NCBI RefSeq assembly: GCF_018502625.1 | Contig: NZ_CP075566.1 | Location: forward strand, 1,307,001-1,371,000 | Origin: Pseudomonas hormoni | GTDB taxonomy: Bacteria; Pseudomonadota; Gammaproteobacteria; Pseudomonadales; Pseudomonadaceae | Direction of reading: 5' to 3' | Length of the DNA: 64,000 nt | In this document: positions 18,947-26,603 of the stretch, one piece after another | Numbering within the stretch: position 1 is the first letter of the stretch | Layout: each line of letters starts with the position of its first letter | Notes under the pieces: generated by a model | Told to the model about the DNA's origin: nothing | Databases searched by the model: none | What the model saw: the letters and a program-made list of their open reading frames with translations, nothing else | Program-made: the position numbers and the translations under genes

Positions 18947-19630
18947 TCAGTGCCCCATGAGCCAATGCTGATGCGGCCCCGGCAAGGTCCAGATGCCAAA
19001 CAGCATGACCAGCAGTCCTCCGGCCATCCGCACGCTGCGTTTGCGCAACAGCGCCGTGACACGCTCCGCCGCGAGCCCGGTGGCGAGCAACACCGGCCAG
19101 GTTCCAAGGCCGAACGCGAGCATCAACAACGCACTATCGAGCGCATTACCCTGGCTCGCTGACCACAGCAGCGTGCTGTAAACCAGCCCGCACGGCAGCC
19201 AGCCCCAGAGCGCGCCGAGCAACAATGCGCGGGGAACGCTCGACACTGGCAGCAGCTTGTTGGCCACGGGCTGGATATGCCGCCACAGTCCGCGACCAAG
19301 GCTTTCGATGCGGGTGAGGCCGCTCCACCAACCGGCGAGATAAAGCCCCATGGCAATCAGCAGCAATCCAGCGAGTATGCGCATGAACATCGCCGCCGGA
19401 CTGTTCGCCACCGCCCAACCCGCCAGGCCGATCAGCAGGCCGGCAGTGGCGTAGCTGAGAATTCGCCCGAGGTTGTAGGCCAGCAGCAATCGAAAGCGCC
19501 GGCTGCGTTGGTCTTTGGGAATCGCCAGGGTCAACGCGCCCATCAAGCCGCCGCACATGCCCAGGCAATGACCGCCGCCGAGCAGGCCGAGGATCACCGC
19601 AGACACCAGCAGTGGCGCCAACTCAAACAT
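18947..19630 (-). CDS. SafE/TauE-like membrane protein of the cco cluster
   Basis: A polytopic membrane protein of 227 residues, annotated in relatives as sulfite exporter TauE/SafE family. It is found repeatedly after ccoS, which suggests a role in metal handling for cbb3 oxidase assembly; I infer this from context. The start at 19630 overlaps ccoS by 8 bp and opens MFELAPLLVSAVILG. A conserved GGGHCLGMCGG motif in the first helix contains His and two Cys that could bind copper. About six hydrophobic segments follow. It is the last gene of the ccoG-ccoH-ccoI-ccoS set. Confidence 0.85.
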   Translation of the reverse strand: MFELAPLLVSAVILGLLGGGHCLGMCGGLMGALTLAIPKDQRSRRFRLLLAYNLGRILSYATAGLLIGLAGWAVANSPAAMFMRILAGLLLIAMGLYLAGWWSGLTRIESLGRGLWRHIQPVANKLLPVSSVPRALLLGALWGWLPCGLVYSTLLWSASQGNALDSALLMLAFGLGTWPVLLATGLAAERVTALLRKRSVRMAGGLLVMLFGIWTLPGPHQHWLMGH

Positions 19631-19841
19631 GCGGGGGCGCCTTGTCGTCCGGTTTGGCCGGATGGCCGCTGGCCTCATCGACCGCCGCGGTGTGATTCGG
19701 GTCCTGGTCGTCGAACAGGATGCTGTGGGCGGGGCCGTCGAGGTCGTCGTACTGACCGCTGTCGACCGCCCAGAAGAAGATGTAGACCGCGATGGCCACG
19801 ATCAGCAGCGCGGCCGGGATCATCACGTAGAGAGCTGGCAT
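19623..19841 (-). CDS. ccoS: cbb3 oxidase maturation protein CcoS
   Basis: A small single-span membrane protein required in other bacteria for inserting haem and copper cofactors into cbb3 oxidase. The 72 residues start MPALYVMIPAALLIVAIAVY, a membrane helix, followed by the family motif FFWAVDSGQYDDLDGPA and an acidic, disordered tail. The tail is longer than in many homologues. The stop overlaps the next gene by 8 bp. It lies 24 bp after ccoI, consistent with one operon. Confidence 0.95.
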   Translation of the reverse strand: MPALYVMIPAALLIVAIAVYIFFWAVDSGQYDDLDGPAHSILFDDQDPNHTAAVDEASGHPAKPDDKAPPHV

Positions 19842-19865
19842 GGGAAGGCTCCATGCCCACGCGGC

Positions 19866-22316
19866 TCAGGCCGACAGCGGGCGGGTTTCTGGCGTGGCGC
19901 TGGCAGCCGGCGCGCTCGGCAGGCGAGTCAGGCGCAGGGCGTTCAGCACCACGGTCAACGAACTGATCGACATGCCGACCGCGGCCCACACCGGCGTGAT
20001 CCAGCCGAGGGCGGCGAACGGCAACATGAGGCCATTGTACAGCCCGGCCCACAGCAGGTTCTCGATGATTACCCGACGGGTGCGCCGGGCGAGGCTGAAG
20101 GCTTGCACCAGCGCGTCGAGGCGGTTCGACAGCAGCACGGCGTCGGCACTGGTTTTCGCCAGATCGGTGGCCGACCCCATGGCGACGCTGATGTCGGCGG
20201 CCGCCAGCACTGGTACATCGTTGACCCCGTCACCGAGCATCAACACCTTGCGACCTTCCTTGTGCAGCTGTTGCAGGACCTGCAATTTGTCGTCCGGACG
20301 CAAACCGCCGCGGGCCTCGTCGATGCCCAATTCGGCGGCGACGCTGGCGACCATCGGCGAGGTGTCACCCGACAGCAGCAACGTGCGCCAGCCGCGAGCC
20401 TTGCAGGCTGCGAGCAGCGCCGGTGCGTCGGCACGTAAACGGTCGTCGAGGACGAACCACGCCAGCGGCCCCTGACGGTCGCCAAGCAGCAGCCACTGAC
20501 CGGCCTCATCGGGCATCAACGGTATGGCGGCGTCACTGAGTTCACAGACAAAGCCCGGTTGACCGATGCGCAGGCGCTGCTCGCCGACCACACCTTCAAG
20601 CCCCAGCCCCGGTGTGCTGTGGACTTCCTCGGCGGCCAGCGGCGCGCGGCCAAATGCACGGGCGATCGGGTGCTCGGAACGGTTTTCGAGGGCGGCGGCG
20701 AGGCTCAGGCACTGATCGCTGTCGAGTGCGCCGAGGGGGCGGATCGAACGCAGCGCCAGGCGCCCTTCGGTGAGGGTGCCGGTCTTGTCGAATATCACCG
20801 TGTCGATCTGGTTCAGGCCTTCCAGCACATGGCCGCGTGTCAACAAAAGACCCAGCTTGTGCAGCGTGCCGGTGGCGGCAGTGAGGGCAGTCGGCGTGGC
20901 GAGGGACAAGGCGCACGGGCAGGTTGCGACGAGCATCGCCAGGACAATCCAGAAGGCGCGTGATGAGTCCAGCTCCCACCAAAGCAGGCCAATGCAGGCG
21001 GATGCGATGAGCGTCAGCAGCAGGAACCATTGCGCGGCGCGGTCGGCGATCTCTGCCAGTCGGGGCTTCTCGGCCTGAGCGCGGTCCAGCAGGCGGACGA
21101 TGGCGGACAGTCGGGTGTCCTGGCCCAGCGCCAGGATTTCCACGGTCAGCGCGCCTTCGACGTTCAGTGTGCCAGCGGTGACAGCATCACCGTGCGTTCG
21201 CGGTTGCGGCAGGTACTCGCCGGTCAATAGAGACTCGTCGATGCTCGACTGGCCGTCGAGGATCTTGCCGTCGGCCGGGAGGATCGCGCCGGGATGCACC
21301 AGCACTTGATCACCGACGCGCAGTTCGCTGAGCAGAATGCGCTCGCTCTGGCCGTCAGTACTCAGACGCAGGCACGAGGCGGGCAATAGGTTTACAAGCT
21401 GTGCTGTGGCGGCGGCGGTGCGTTCCCGGGCGCGACGTTCCAGATAACGCCCGGCGAGCAGGAACAGCGCAAACATGCCGACAGCATCGAAATACAGCTC
21501 GCCCACCCCGGTGATCGAAGTCCAGATCCCGGCGATGTAGGCACTGCCAATCGCCAGCGAAACCGAAACGTCCATGGTCAGGTGACGGGTGCGCAGATCG
21601 CGCATCGCGCCTTTGAAGAACGGCGCGCAGCTGTAGAACACGATCGGTGTGGTGAGGAACAGCGCGACCCAGCGCAGGATGGTGTGCAGCTCGGGGCTGA
21701 GGTCAATGTTGAATTCCGGCCAGGTTGCCATGGTCGCCATCATCGCCTGGAACCACAGCAGCCCGGCGACGCCGAGTTGGCGCAGGGCCAGGCGGTTTTC
21801 GCTGGCCAGTTGTTCGCTGGCGCGGTCGGCCTGATAGGGGTGAGCGGCGTAACCGATGTGCCGCAGTTCGCTGAGCACCTGGCTCAGCGGCAATTGCGCA
21901 TCGGCCCAGCGCACATGCAGGCGATGGTTGGACAGGTTCAGCCGCGCTTCCGCTACCGCCGGCAAACCACGCAGGTGCTTCTCGATCAGCCAGCCGCACG
22001 CCGCGCAGCTGATGCCTTCCATCAACAGGGTGGTTTCGGCGAGCTCGCCGTCGTGGCGTACGAAAGGCTTTTGCACATCGGCGCGGTCGTAAAGTGCCAG
22101 CTCATCCACCAACTGCACCGGCAACGCTTCGGGGTTGGCCGAGGCTTCACTGCGATGCTGGTAATAGCTTTCCAGCCCACCCGCGACAATCGCTTCGGCC
22201 ACAGCCTGGCATCCCGGGCAGCAGAACTCACGGTTTTCACCGAGGACGGCAGCGGTGAAGCGGCTGCCGGCCGGGACGGGCAGGGCGCAGTGGTAGCAGG
22301 GAAGTGGCGTGGTCAT
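19866..22316 (-). CDS. ccoI: Copper-exporting P1B-type ATPase for cbb3 assembly
   Basis: An inner-membrane ATPase that moves copper toward the periplasm for the CuB site of cbb3 oxidase. About 816 residues from the ATG at 22316 (MTTPLPCYHCALPVP). Longer frames run into a REPIN, although an ATG three codons upstream cannot be excluded. In order: a four-cysteine metal module (CYHC ... CPGC); a heavy-metal domain with CAACGW; membrane helices including the ion-path motif ATCPCALSLATP; phosphorylation site DKTGTLT; and the hinge GDGVNDVPVLAAADISVAMG. All catalytic motifs are intact. The ribosome site is weak, perhaps because the REPIN sits immediately upstream. Confidence 0.95.
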   Translation of the reverse strand: MTTPLPCYHCALPVPAGSRFTAAVLGENREFCCPGCQAVAEAIVAGGLESYYQHRSEASANPEALPVQLVDELALYDRADVQKPFVRHDGELAETTLLMEGISCAACGWLIEKHLRGLPAVAEARLNLSNHRLHVRWADAQLPLSQVLSELRHIGYAAHPYQADRASEQLASENRLALRQLGVAGLLWFQAMMATMATWPEFNIDLSPELHTILRWVALFLTTPIVFYSCAPFFKGAMRDLRTRHLTMDVSVSLAIGSAYIAGIWTSITGVGELYFDAVGMFALFLLAGRYLERRARERTAAATAQLVNLLPASCLRLSTDGQSERILLSELRVGDQVLVHPGAILPADGKILDGQSSIDESLLTGEYLPQPRTHGDAVTAGTLNVEGALTVEILALGQDTRLSAIVRLLDRAQAEKPRLAEIADRAAQWFLLLTLIASACIGLLWWELDSSRAFWIVLAMLVATCPCALSLATPTALTAATGTLHKLGLLLTRGHVLEGLNQIDTVIFDKTGTLTEGRLALRSIRPLGALDSDQCLSLAAALENRSEHPIARAFGRAPLAAEEVHSTPGLGLEGVVGEQRLRIGQPGFVCELSDAAIPLMPDEAGQWLLLGDRQGPLAWFVLDDRLRADAPALLAACKARGWRTLLLSGDTSPMVASVAAELGIDEARGGLRPDDKLQVLQQLHKEGRKVLMLGDGVNDVPVLAAADISVAMGSATDLAKTSADAVLLSNRLDALVQAFSLARRTRRVIIENLLWAGLYNGLMLPFAALGWITPVWAAVGMSISSLTVVLNALRLTRLPSAPAASATPETRPLSA

Positions 22317-22337
22317 GTGTGTTGCCATGAAAACCAT

Positions 22338-22470
22338 TGTGGCGAGGGAGCTTGCTCCCGCTCGGCTGCGTAGCAGTCGCAAGTCGGCGAACCCGCCAAG
22401 ACTGAAAGGACCGGTTTGCAGGTGTTGGGGGCGCTTCTCGCCCCAGCGGGAGCAAGCTCCCTCGCCACAT
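22338..22470. repeat. REPIN 8, inside the cco assembly operon
   Basis: Arms TGTGGCGAGGGAGCTTGCTC and GAGCAAGCTCCCTCGCCACA around a spacer of about 90 bp. It occupies almost all the space between ccoH and ccoI, which are otherwise co-directional. Confidence 0.9.
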
Positions 22471-22490
22471 TTGATCGCATTCGCAAGTTA

Positions 22491-23030
22491 TTACTTTTTC
22501 AGGTCTTCCGCACCCTGCAGCGGTTCGTCACCCAGCAGCAGATCCTTGTCATGGCTGACCAGTTCTTCTTCGAACATGCGCCAGATGTGGTCGTCCTGAG
22601 TGCCCAGCAATTCGACAAAGCGACGGCCATCGACCTTGTCGCTCAACTGGCCGATGTAGCGGCCCTGTTCGGTTTCACTGCGGGCGAGGGTGATCTTGCG
22701 ATCCTTCTCGGGCTGCGTCGGCGAGATCAGGTTCAGCTCCAGGGTTTTCGGTTGGCTGTTGCCGCTCAGGCGCAGGTCGACTTCGCCGGTCACATCATCC
22801 AGGTGCACGCTGGCGCGCAAAAGCAGGGTCTGCGCCAGCAACTCGCGGTCGAGCGAACGGTTGATGCCTTTGCCGGCCTCGTAGTAGTTGTCGTTGACCA
22901 GATTGTCCGGGTTGTTCACCGCGATCGTCACCATGGACAGGGTCAGCGTCACCGAGCAGGCGAGGATGGCGATGATGATCCACGGCCAAAGGTGCTTGTA
23001 CCAGGGACTTGCGGCGTTTGCTGCGGGCAT
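22491..23030 (-). CDS. ccoH: cbb3 oxidase assembly protein CcoH (FixH family)
   Basis: A single-span membrane protein involved in cbb3 assembly, 179 residues from the ATG at 23030, which starts MPAANAASPWYKHLWPW. A membrane helix spans about residues 15-37 (IIIAILACSVTLTLSMVTIA), then the family motif NPDNLVNDNYYEAGKGIN and a periplasmic beta-rich domain. It lies 11 bp after ccoG. The later part (about 130-179) is acidic and variable. It also fits the general FixH family name. Confidence 0.93.
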   Translation of the reverse strand: MPAANAASPWYKHLWPWIIIAILACSVTLTLSMVTIAVNNPDNLVNDNYYEAGKGINRSLDRELLAQTLLLRASVHLDDVTGEVDLRLSGNSQPKTLELNLISPTQPEKDRKITLARSETEQGRYIGQLSDKVDGRRFVELLGTQDDHIWRMFEEELVSHDKDLLLGDEPLQGAEDLKK

Positions 23031-23041
23031 GATCACTACTC

Positions 23042-24457
23042 TCAACGAATTTGTGGGCCGATGAACCGGCTCTTGGCTTCAACGTGGATGCTCTCGTCAT
23101 CGGCATCCTTGAGGATGAATTTCACCTCGTTGGTGCTCGATGGCAGTTTTTCCGGGGCGATGGACAGTTCGACCGGCTGGCTGAAAATCTCGCCGGCGGC
23201 GACCTTGATCTCGCGTTTGCCTTGCAGCTTCAGGTCCGGCAAACCGGCGGCTTCCAGCACGTAGGTGTGGTCGCGCTGATCCTTGTTCATGATCTTCAGG
23301 CTGTAGACGTTTTCGATCCGTCCTTCGGCGTTCTCGCGGTACAGCACGCGGTCCTTGCTGACGTCGAAACCGACCAGCGAACGCATGAAGAACGCCCCCG
23401 CCAGCAACGCCATCATTGCCAGCAACACCGCCGCGTAGCCGATCAGCCGCGGGCGCAGTTTATGGGTTTTTTGCCCGGACAGGTTGTGCTCGGTTGTGTA
23501 GCTGATCAGGCCGCGCGGGTAATCCATCTTGTCCATGATGCTGTCGCAGGCGTCGATGCACGCAGCGCAACCGATGCACTCGATTTGCAGGCCGTCGCGG
23601 ATGTCGATGCCGGTGGGGCAGACCTGGACGCACATGGTGCAGTCGATGCAATCGCCCAGGCCCTGAGCCTTGTAGTCGATTCCTTTCTTGCGCGGGCCGC
23701 GGCTTTCACCGCGACGCGGATCGTAGGAAACGATCAATGTGTCCTTGTCGAACATCACACTCTGGAAGCGCGCATACGGGCACATGTAAATGCACACCTG
23801 CTCGCGCAACCAGCCGGCGTTGCCGTAGGTGGCAAGGGTGAAGAATCCGACCCAGAAATACGACCAGCCATCGGCCTCGCCGGTGAAGAAGTCGAGGGTC
23901 AGTTCGCGGATCGGTGAGAAGTAGCCGACGAACGTCATGCCGGTGACGAAGCCGATCAACAGCCACATCGCGTGCTTGCTGAATTTGCGCAGGAATTTGT
24001 TGGCGTTCATCGGCGCCTTGTCGAGCTTGATGCGCTGGTTGCGGTCGCCTTCGGTGACCTTTTCGCACCACATGAAAATCCACGTCCACACGCTCTGCGG
24101 GCAGGTATAGCCGCACCAGACGCGACCGGCGTACACGGTAATGAAAAACAGGCCGAAGGCGCTGACGATCAGAATGCCCGAGAGCAGGATGAAGTCCTGG
24201 GGCCAGAAGGTGGCGCCAAAGATGAAGAATTTGCGCTCCGGCAGGTTCCACCAGACGGCTTGATGACCGCCCCAGTTCAGCCACACCGTGCCGAAATACA
24301 GCAGAAACAAAAAGGCCCCGCCCATCATCCGCAGGTTGCGGAACAGGCCGGTGAAGGCGCGGGTGTAGATCTTTTCTCGAGAGGCGTAGAGGTCGACGCT
24401 GTTGTTCGCGTTTTTGGCAGGCGGGGTAACGTCGTGTACCGGAATCTGGTTGCTCAT
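23042..24457 (-). CDS. ccoG: cbb3 oxidase accessory iron-sulfur protein CcoG (FixG/RdxA)
   Basis: A membrane-bound ferredoxin-like protein; CcoG acts as a cupric reductase during cbb3 assembly in studied bacteria. The start at 24457 gives 471 residues beginning MSNQIPVHDVTPP. Several N-terminal membrane helices include WCGYTCPQSVWTWIFMWCEK. Two 4Fe-4S motifs follow (CIDCTMCVQVCPTG and CIGCAACIDACDSIM). After a further membrane span, the C-terminal Ig-like FixG domain runs to the end (KIMNKDQRDHTYVLEAAGL). The ccoP1 gene, normally its close neighbour, is 3.2 kb away because of an accessory insertion. Confidence 0.96.
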   Translation of the reverse strand: MSNQIPVHDVTPPAKNANNSVDLYASREKIYTRAFTGLFRNLRMMGGAFLFLLYFGTVWLNWGGHQAVWWNLPERKFFIFGATFWPQDFILLSGILIVSAFGLFFITVYAGRVWCGYTCPQSVWTWIFMWCEKVTEGDRNQRIKLDKAPMNANKFLRKFSKHAMWLLIGFVTGMTFVGYFSPIRELTLDFFTGEADGWSYFWVGFFTLATYGNAGWLREQVCIYMCPYARFQSVMFDKDTLIVSYDPRRGESRGPRKKGIDYKAQGLGDCIDCTMCVQVCPTGIDIRDGLQIECIGCAACIDACDSIMDKMDYPRGLISYTTEHNLSGQKTHKLRPRLIGYAAVLLAMMALLAGAFFMRSLVGFDVSKDRVLYRENAEGRIENVYSLKIMNKDQRDHTYVLEAAGLPDLKLQGKREIKVAAGEIFSQPVELSIAPEKLPSSTNEVKFILKDADDESIHVEAKSRFIGPQIR

Positions 24458-24584
24458 CGGTTGCATCCCACGGCAGTGGAAAAATGCCCCGGTCAGTACA
24501 TGCCGACCGCGGTCAAAAATAGGTGTTGCAGTGGCGCAATGATACGCCTGTAGCTCTAACTCAAGGGTGCGACCTTTGGTCACG

Positions 24585-24598
24585 TTGGTGGAAATCAA
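24585..24598. promoter_or_regulatory. Anr-like box upstream of ccoG
   Basis: TTGGTGGAAATCAA matches 9 of 10 defined bases of TTGAT-N4-ATCAA. It is 128 bp upstream of the ccoG start and 66 bp before the VapC stop, so it is better placed for ccoG. It may give the assembly genes their own low-oxygen control. Confidence 0.45.
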
Positions 24599-24664
24599 TC
24601 GACGGTGTAATGACTTGAATCAATTGACTGGTGAAATTATGGACGGTTTTGTGCGTGCCGGGGC

Positions 24665-25078
24665 TCAATCGGCCCATGGATTGATCAGCGCAACGCCGCT
24701 GGATTGAAAGTCACCGACGTTGCGCGTGACCACGGTCAGCCCGTGAACCAGTGCGGTCGCTGCAATCAGCGCGTCGCTTTCGTTGGCCTGGTCCGGAACA
24801 TGCAAACTGGCGCAGCGCAATGCTACGGCGGCATCGACCGGCAGGATTCGGGCATCGAAGGCTGGCATGACGTGCCGCTTCAACCAGGTACGCAATATCT
24901 TCCCCTGCACGGGATCGCGACGTTCCATCCTCAGGACCCCGGTCTCCAGCTCCTTCAAGGTGATGGCCGAAATAAACATGCGGAGCGCAACGACGCTTTT
25001 GGCCCAGGCGACGACATTCGCGTCGGCCTTGGGTTTGCGAAGCTCGGAAATTACGTTGGTATCAAGCAAGAACATCAA
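24665..25078 (-). CDS. PIN-domain toxin, VapC/FitB-like
   Basis: Predicted endoribonuclease toxin of a type II toxin-antitoxin pair, 137 residues. The acidic PIN active-site residues are visible: D in FLLDTNVISELRK, E in LKELETGV, D in NESDALIAATAL and the C-terminal D in VVTRNVGDFQ. The C-terminus ends GVALINPWAD, a common end in this family. It overlaps the antitoxin gene by 4 bp (ATGA), so translation is probably coupled. It lies in the accessory segment between ccoG and ccoP1. The RNA target is unknown. Confidence 0.92.
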   Translation of the reverse strand: MMFLLDTNVISELRKPKADANVVAWAKSVVALRMFISAITLKELETGVLRMERRDPVQGKILRTWLKRHVMPAFDARILPVDAAVALRCASLHVPDQANESDALIAATALVHGLTVVTRNVGDFQSSGVALINPWAD

Positions 25079-25329
25079 GACAGATCCACAGGTCGATGAA
25101 CGATGACGGCGCGCTCGGTTTCAAATTCGATGTCGGCCGCTTCTGGCATTACCAGCAACTCGACGATGTTGGCGCTGACGCCCGTCAATTTCTGGTAGTC
25201 CTCAATGCTTAGCAGCACATGGGCAGGTTTGCCCCGATCCGTGATGAAAACAGGGCCCTGGACCGTGGCTTTTTTGGCACCACTTGTGTCCTGATTGAAT
25301 TCGCGACTGGAAATTGTGGTGATGGTCAT
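25075..25329 (-). CDS. Phd/YefM-family antitoxin
   Basis: An 84-residue DNA-binding antitoxin paired with the PIN toxin. The ATG at 25329 begins MTITTISSREFNQDTSGAKK, the Phd fold start, followed by GPVFITDRGKPAHVLLSIEDY. The C-terminal 35 residues are acidic and hydrophobic (NIVELLVMPEAADIEFE) and should wrap the toxin. Upstream in-frame ATGs are rejected because the family start is clear. A near-palindrome 27 bp before the start is a likely self-regulation site. Confidence 0.92.
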   Translation of the reverse strand: MTITTISSREFNQDTSGAKKATVQGPVFITDRGKPAHVLLSIEDYQKLTGVSANIVELLVMPEAADIEFETERAVIVHRPVDLS

Positions 25330-25355
25330 CACGATTGACCCGCTTGAACAAAGAT

Positions 25356-25371
25356 GTAGCAACGTTACTAC
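25356..25371. promoter_or_regulatory. Near-palindrome, candidate antitoxin operator
   Basis: GTAGCAACGTTACTAC equals its reverse complement at 14 of 16 positions. It lies directly upstream of the Phd-type gene, where such antitoxins normally bind. Confidence 0.45.
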
Positions 25372-25495
25372 CTTGGCCGGTCTCCGACAACCGATGTGTT
25401 GAATGTCGATGTGCCGTTCGTCGTTGCAGGCATTTTTCTGCAATGTGCAGCCCGTTTCGACGCCAGCGGCTTGAGCCCTAGCGCCGATTTCTACG

Positions 25496-26494
25496 TTACC
25501 TCACGGGGATCGTGTGGCTCGCAACCGGATTACGCCAGTCGTTGTCCGCGATAACGTTTACGGTCATTTGCTTTCTATCCTCAGAGAAGGCGGCGTGCAA
25601 CCAGGTTTGTTGAGCCGCCGAACCACTCATGAACAAGGGGATGTCGCCGTAAATGTAATTGCTCGACTCGTACTTTCCGCTTTGCTTGTATGCATTAGCG
25701 GAAAATACAGCCGTGACGCCATAGTCCTCTATCATTTTTGTAAATCTGAAGATCTCTGTTTCAGCGACCTGCCAGTGAAACGGCTGGCTCAAGTTCAGCA
25801 AGATGATTTTTCCTTGCGCCCGTGCATGGCGCAGGTCGCGCTCCAGCCAGTCCAGGGATGGTGTGATTTCATAGGCGGTCGTTCTGAAAATCGAACCCGT
25901 GGAAATATTCGCGGAGTAGGTCGGGTCGTTGTGCAGTTGAACGAGATGAACATCACCGTAATCCTGGGAGTAGGCCAGGCTTCCATACCAGGTTTTCGTC
26001 TGTCCGGAAGCGCGGGCGGCGAAGTCCATGTAGGCGGCTTTTCCCCAGTAACGATTCTTGAGGTCATCAATGCTTGCGGCGGCGCAATCTGCGCAACCGG
26101 TGATTGTGATGTCGTAGTCGTGATTGCCCAGGCCATAGTCATAGAAGTTGTTCAGCTTGTTCTGCAAAACCGCGTTGATGTAGGAGCGCTCACCGGATTG
26201 TCCCGAAGCCGTCATGTTGCCGTTGATCATCACGGGTATGGCTGATGCGCCACCTGATTGTTCGCGGAAATCAGCGATGCTGGTGTACTGCGCGTCGATC
26301 AACCACCGAGAGCGCTTTTCCTTTTCTGAAGTCGATTCAACTTCGCCGTTCTCGCTCTTTTCACTTGAGGGAAACTTTGGGTTGGAAGCAAACACAAGGT
26401 GTTGTGGAATGATTTCACTGGCCGCCGACTGCATTACAGGGGCATGAGTGAGTATCAGTAGTAGCAATAATCTAATGTAATTTGAAGTTTTCAT
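25496..26494 (-). CDS. Secreted metallophosphoesterase-like protein lacking metal ligands (pseudoenzyme)
   Basis: A 332-residue exported protein, clearly paralogous to the divergent gene at 26604-27614. The signal peptide is MKTSNYIRLLLLLILTHAPV plus a few residues. It keeps the fold landmarks and GLGNHDYD, but the other calcineurin-like metal motifs are changed. SDPQ of the paralogue is SNPK, NGDMT is NGNMT, NMHKP is NLSQP and AGHMHS is SANAYK. Four of five motifs have lost their ligand, so hydrolysis is very unlikely. The frame is intact with a normal start and stop, which argues against simple decay. A cysteine pair near GCADC matches one in the paralogue. Function is unknown; a binding or decoy role is only inference. 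Confidence 0.82.
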   Translation of the reverse strand: MKTSNYIRLLLLLILTHAPVMQSAASEIIPQHLVFASNPKFPSSEKSENGEVESTSEKEKRSRWLIDAQYTSIADFREQSGGASAIPVMINGNMTASGQSGERSYINAVLQNKLNNFYDYGLGNHDYDITITGCADCAAASIDDLKNRYWGKAAYMDFAARASGQTKTWYGSLAYSQDYGDVHLVQLHNDPTYSANISTGSIFRTTAYEITPSLDWLERDLRHARAQGKIILLNLSQPFHWQVAETEIFRFTKMIEDYGVTAVFSANAYKQSGKYESSNYIYGDIPLFMSGSAAQQTWLHAAFSEDRKQMTVNVIADNDWRNPVASHTIPVR

Positions 26495-26603
26495 AGAAGT
26501 CCATTTCCAGTAACAAGAGTGAGTTTGTAGTTTGTGTAGCGAGTCGCTATGTTTTGTTCAGTGGGCGCTTGTTAACAATTAATATGAACGGAAATGGATT
26601 TCG
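26495..26603. promoter_or_regulatory. Divergent promoter region with palindrome and mirrored leaders
   Basis: A perfect 13-base palindrome TAGCGAGTCGCTA (26537-26549) sits midway between the two metallophosphoesterase genes. Each gene is preceded by the same leader motif in its own direction: GGAAATGGATTTC at 26590-26602 for the right gene, and GAAGTCCATTTCC at 26496-26508 (read on the other strand) for the left. CTTGTTA occurs farther out on both sides. This suggests shared control and an inverted duplication origin. Confidence 0.6.
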
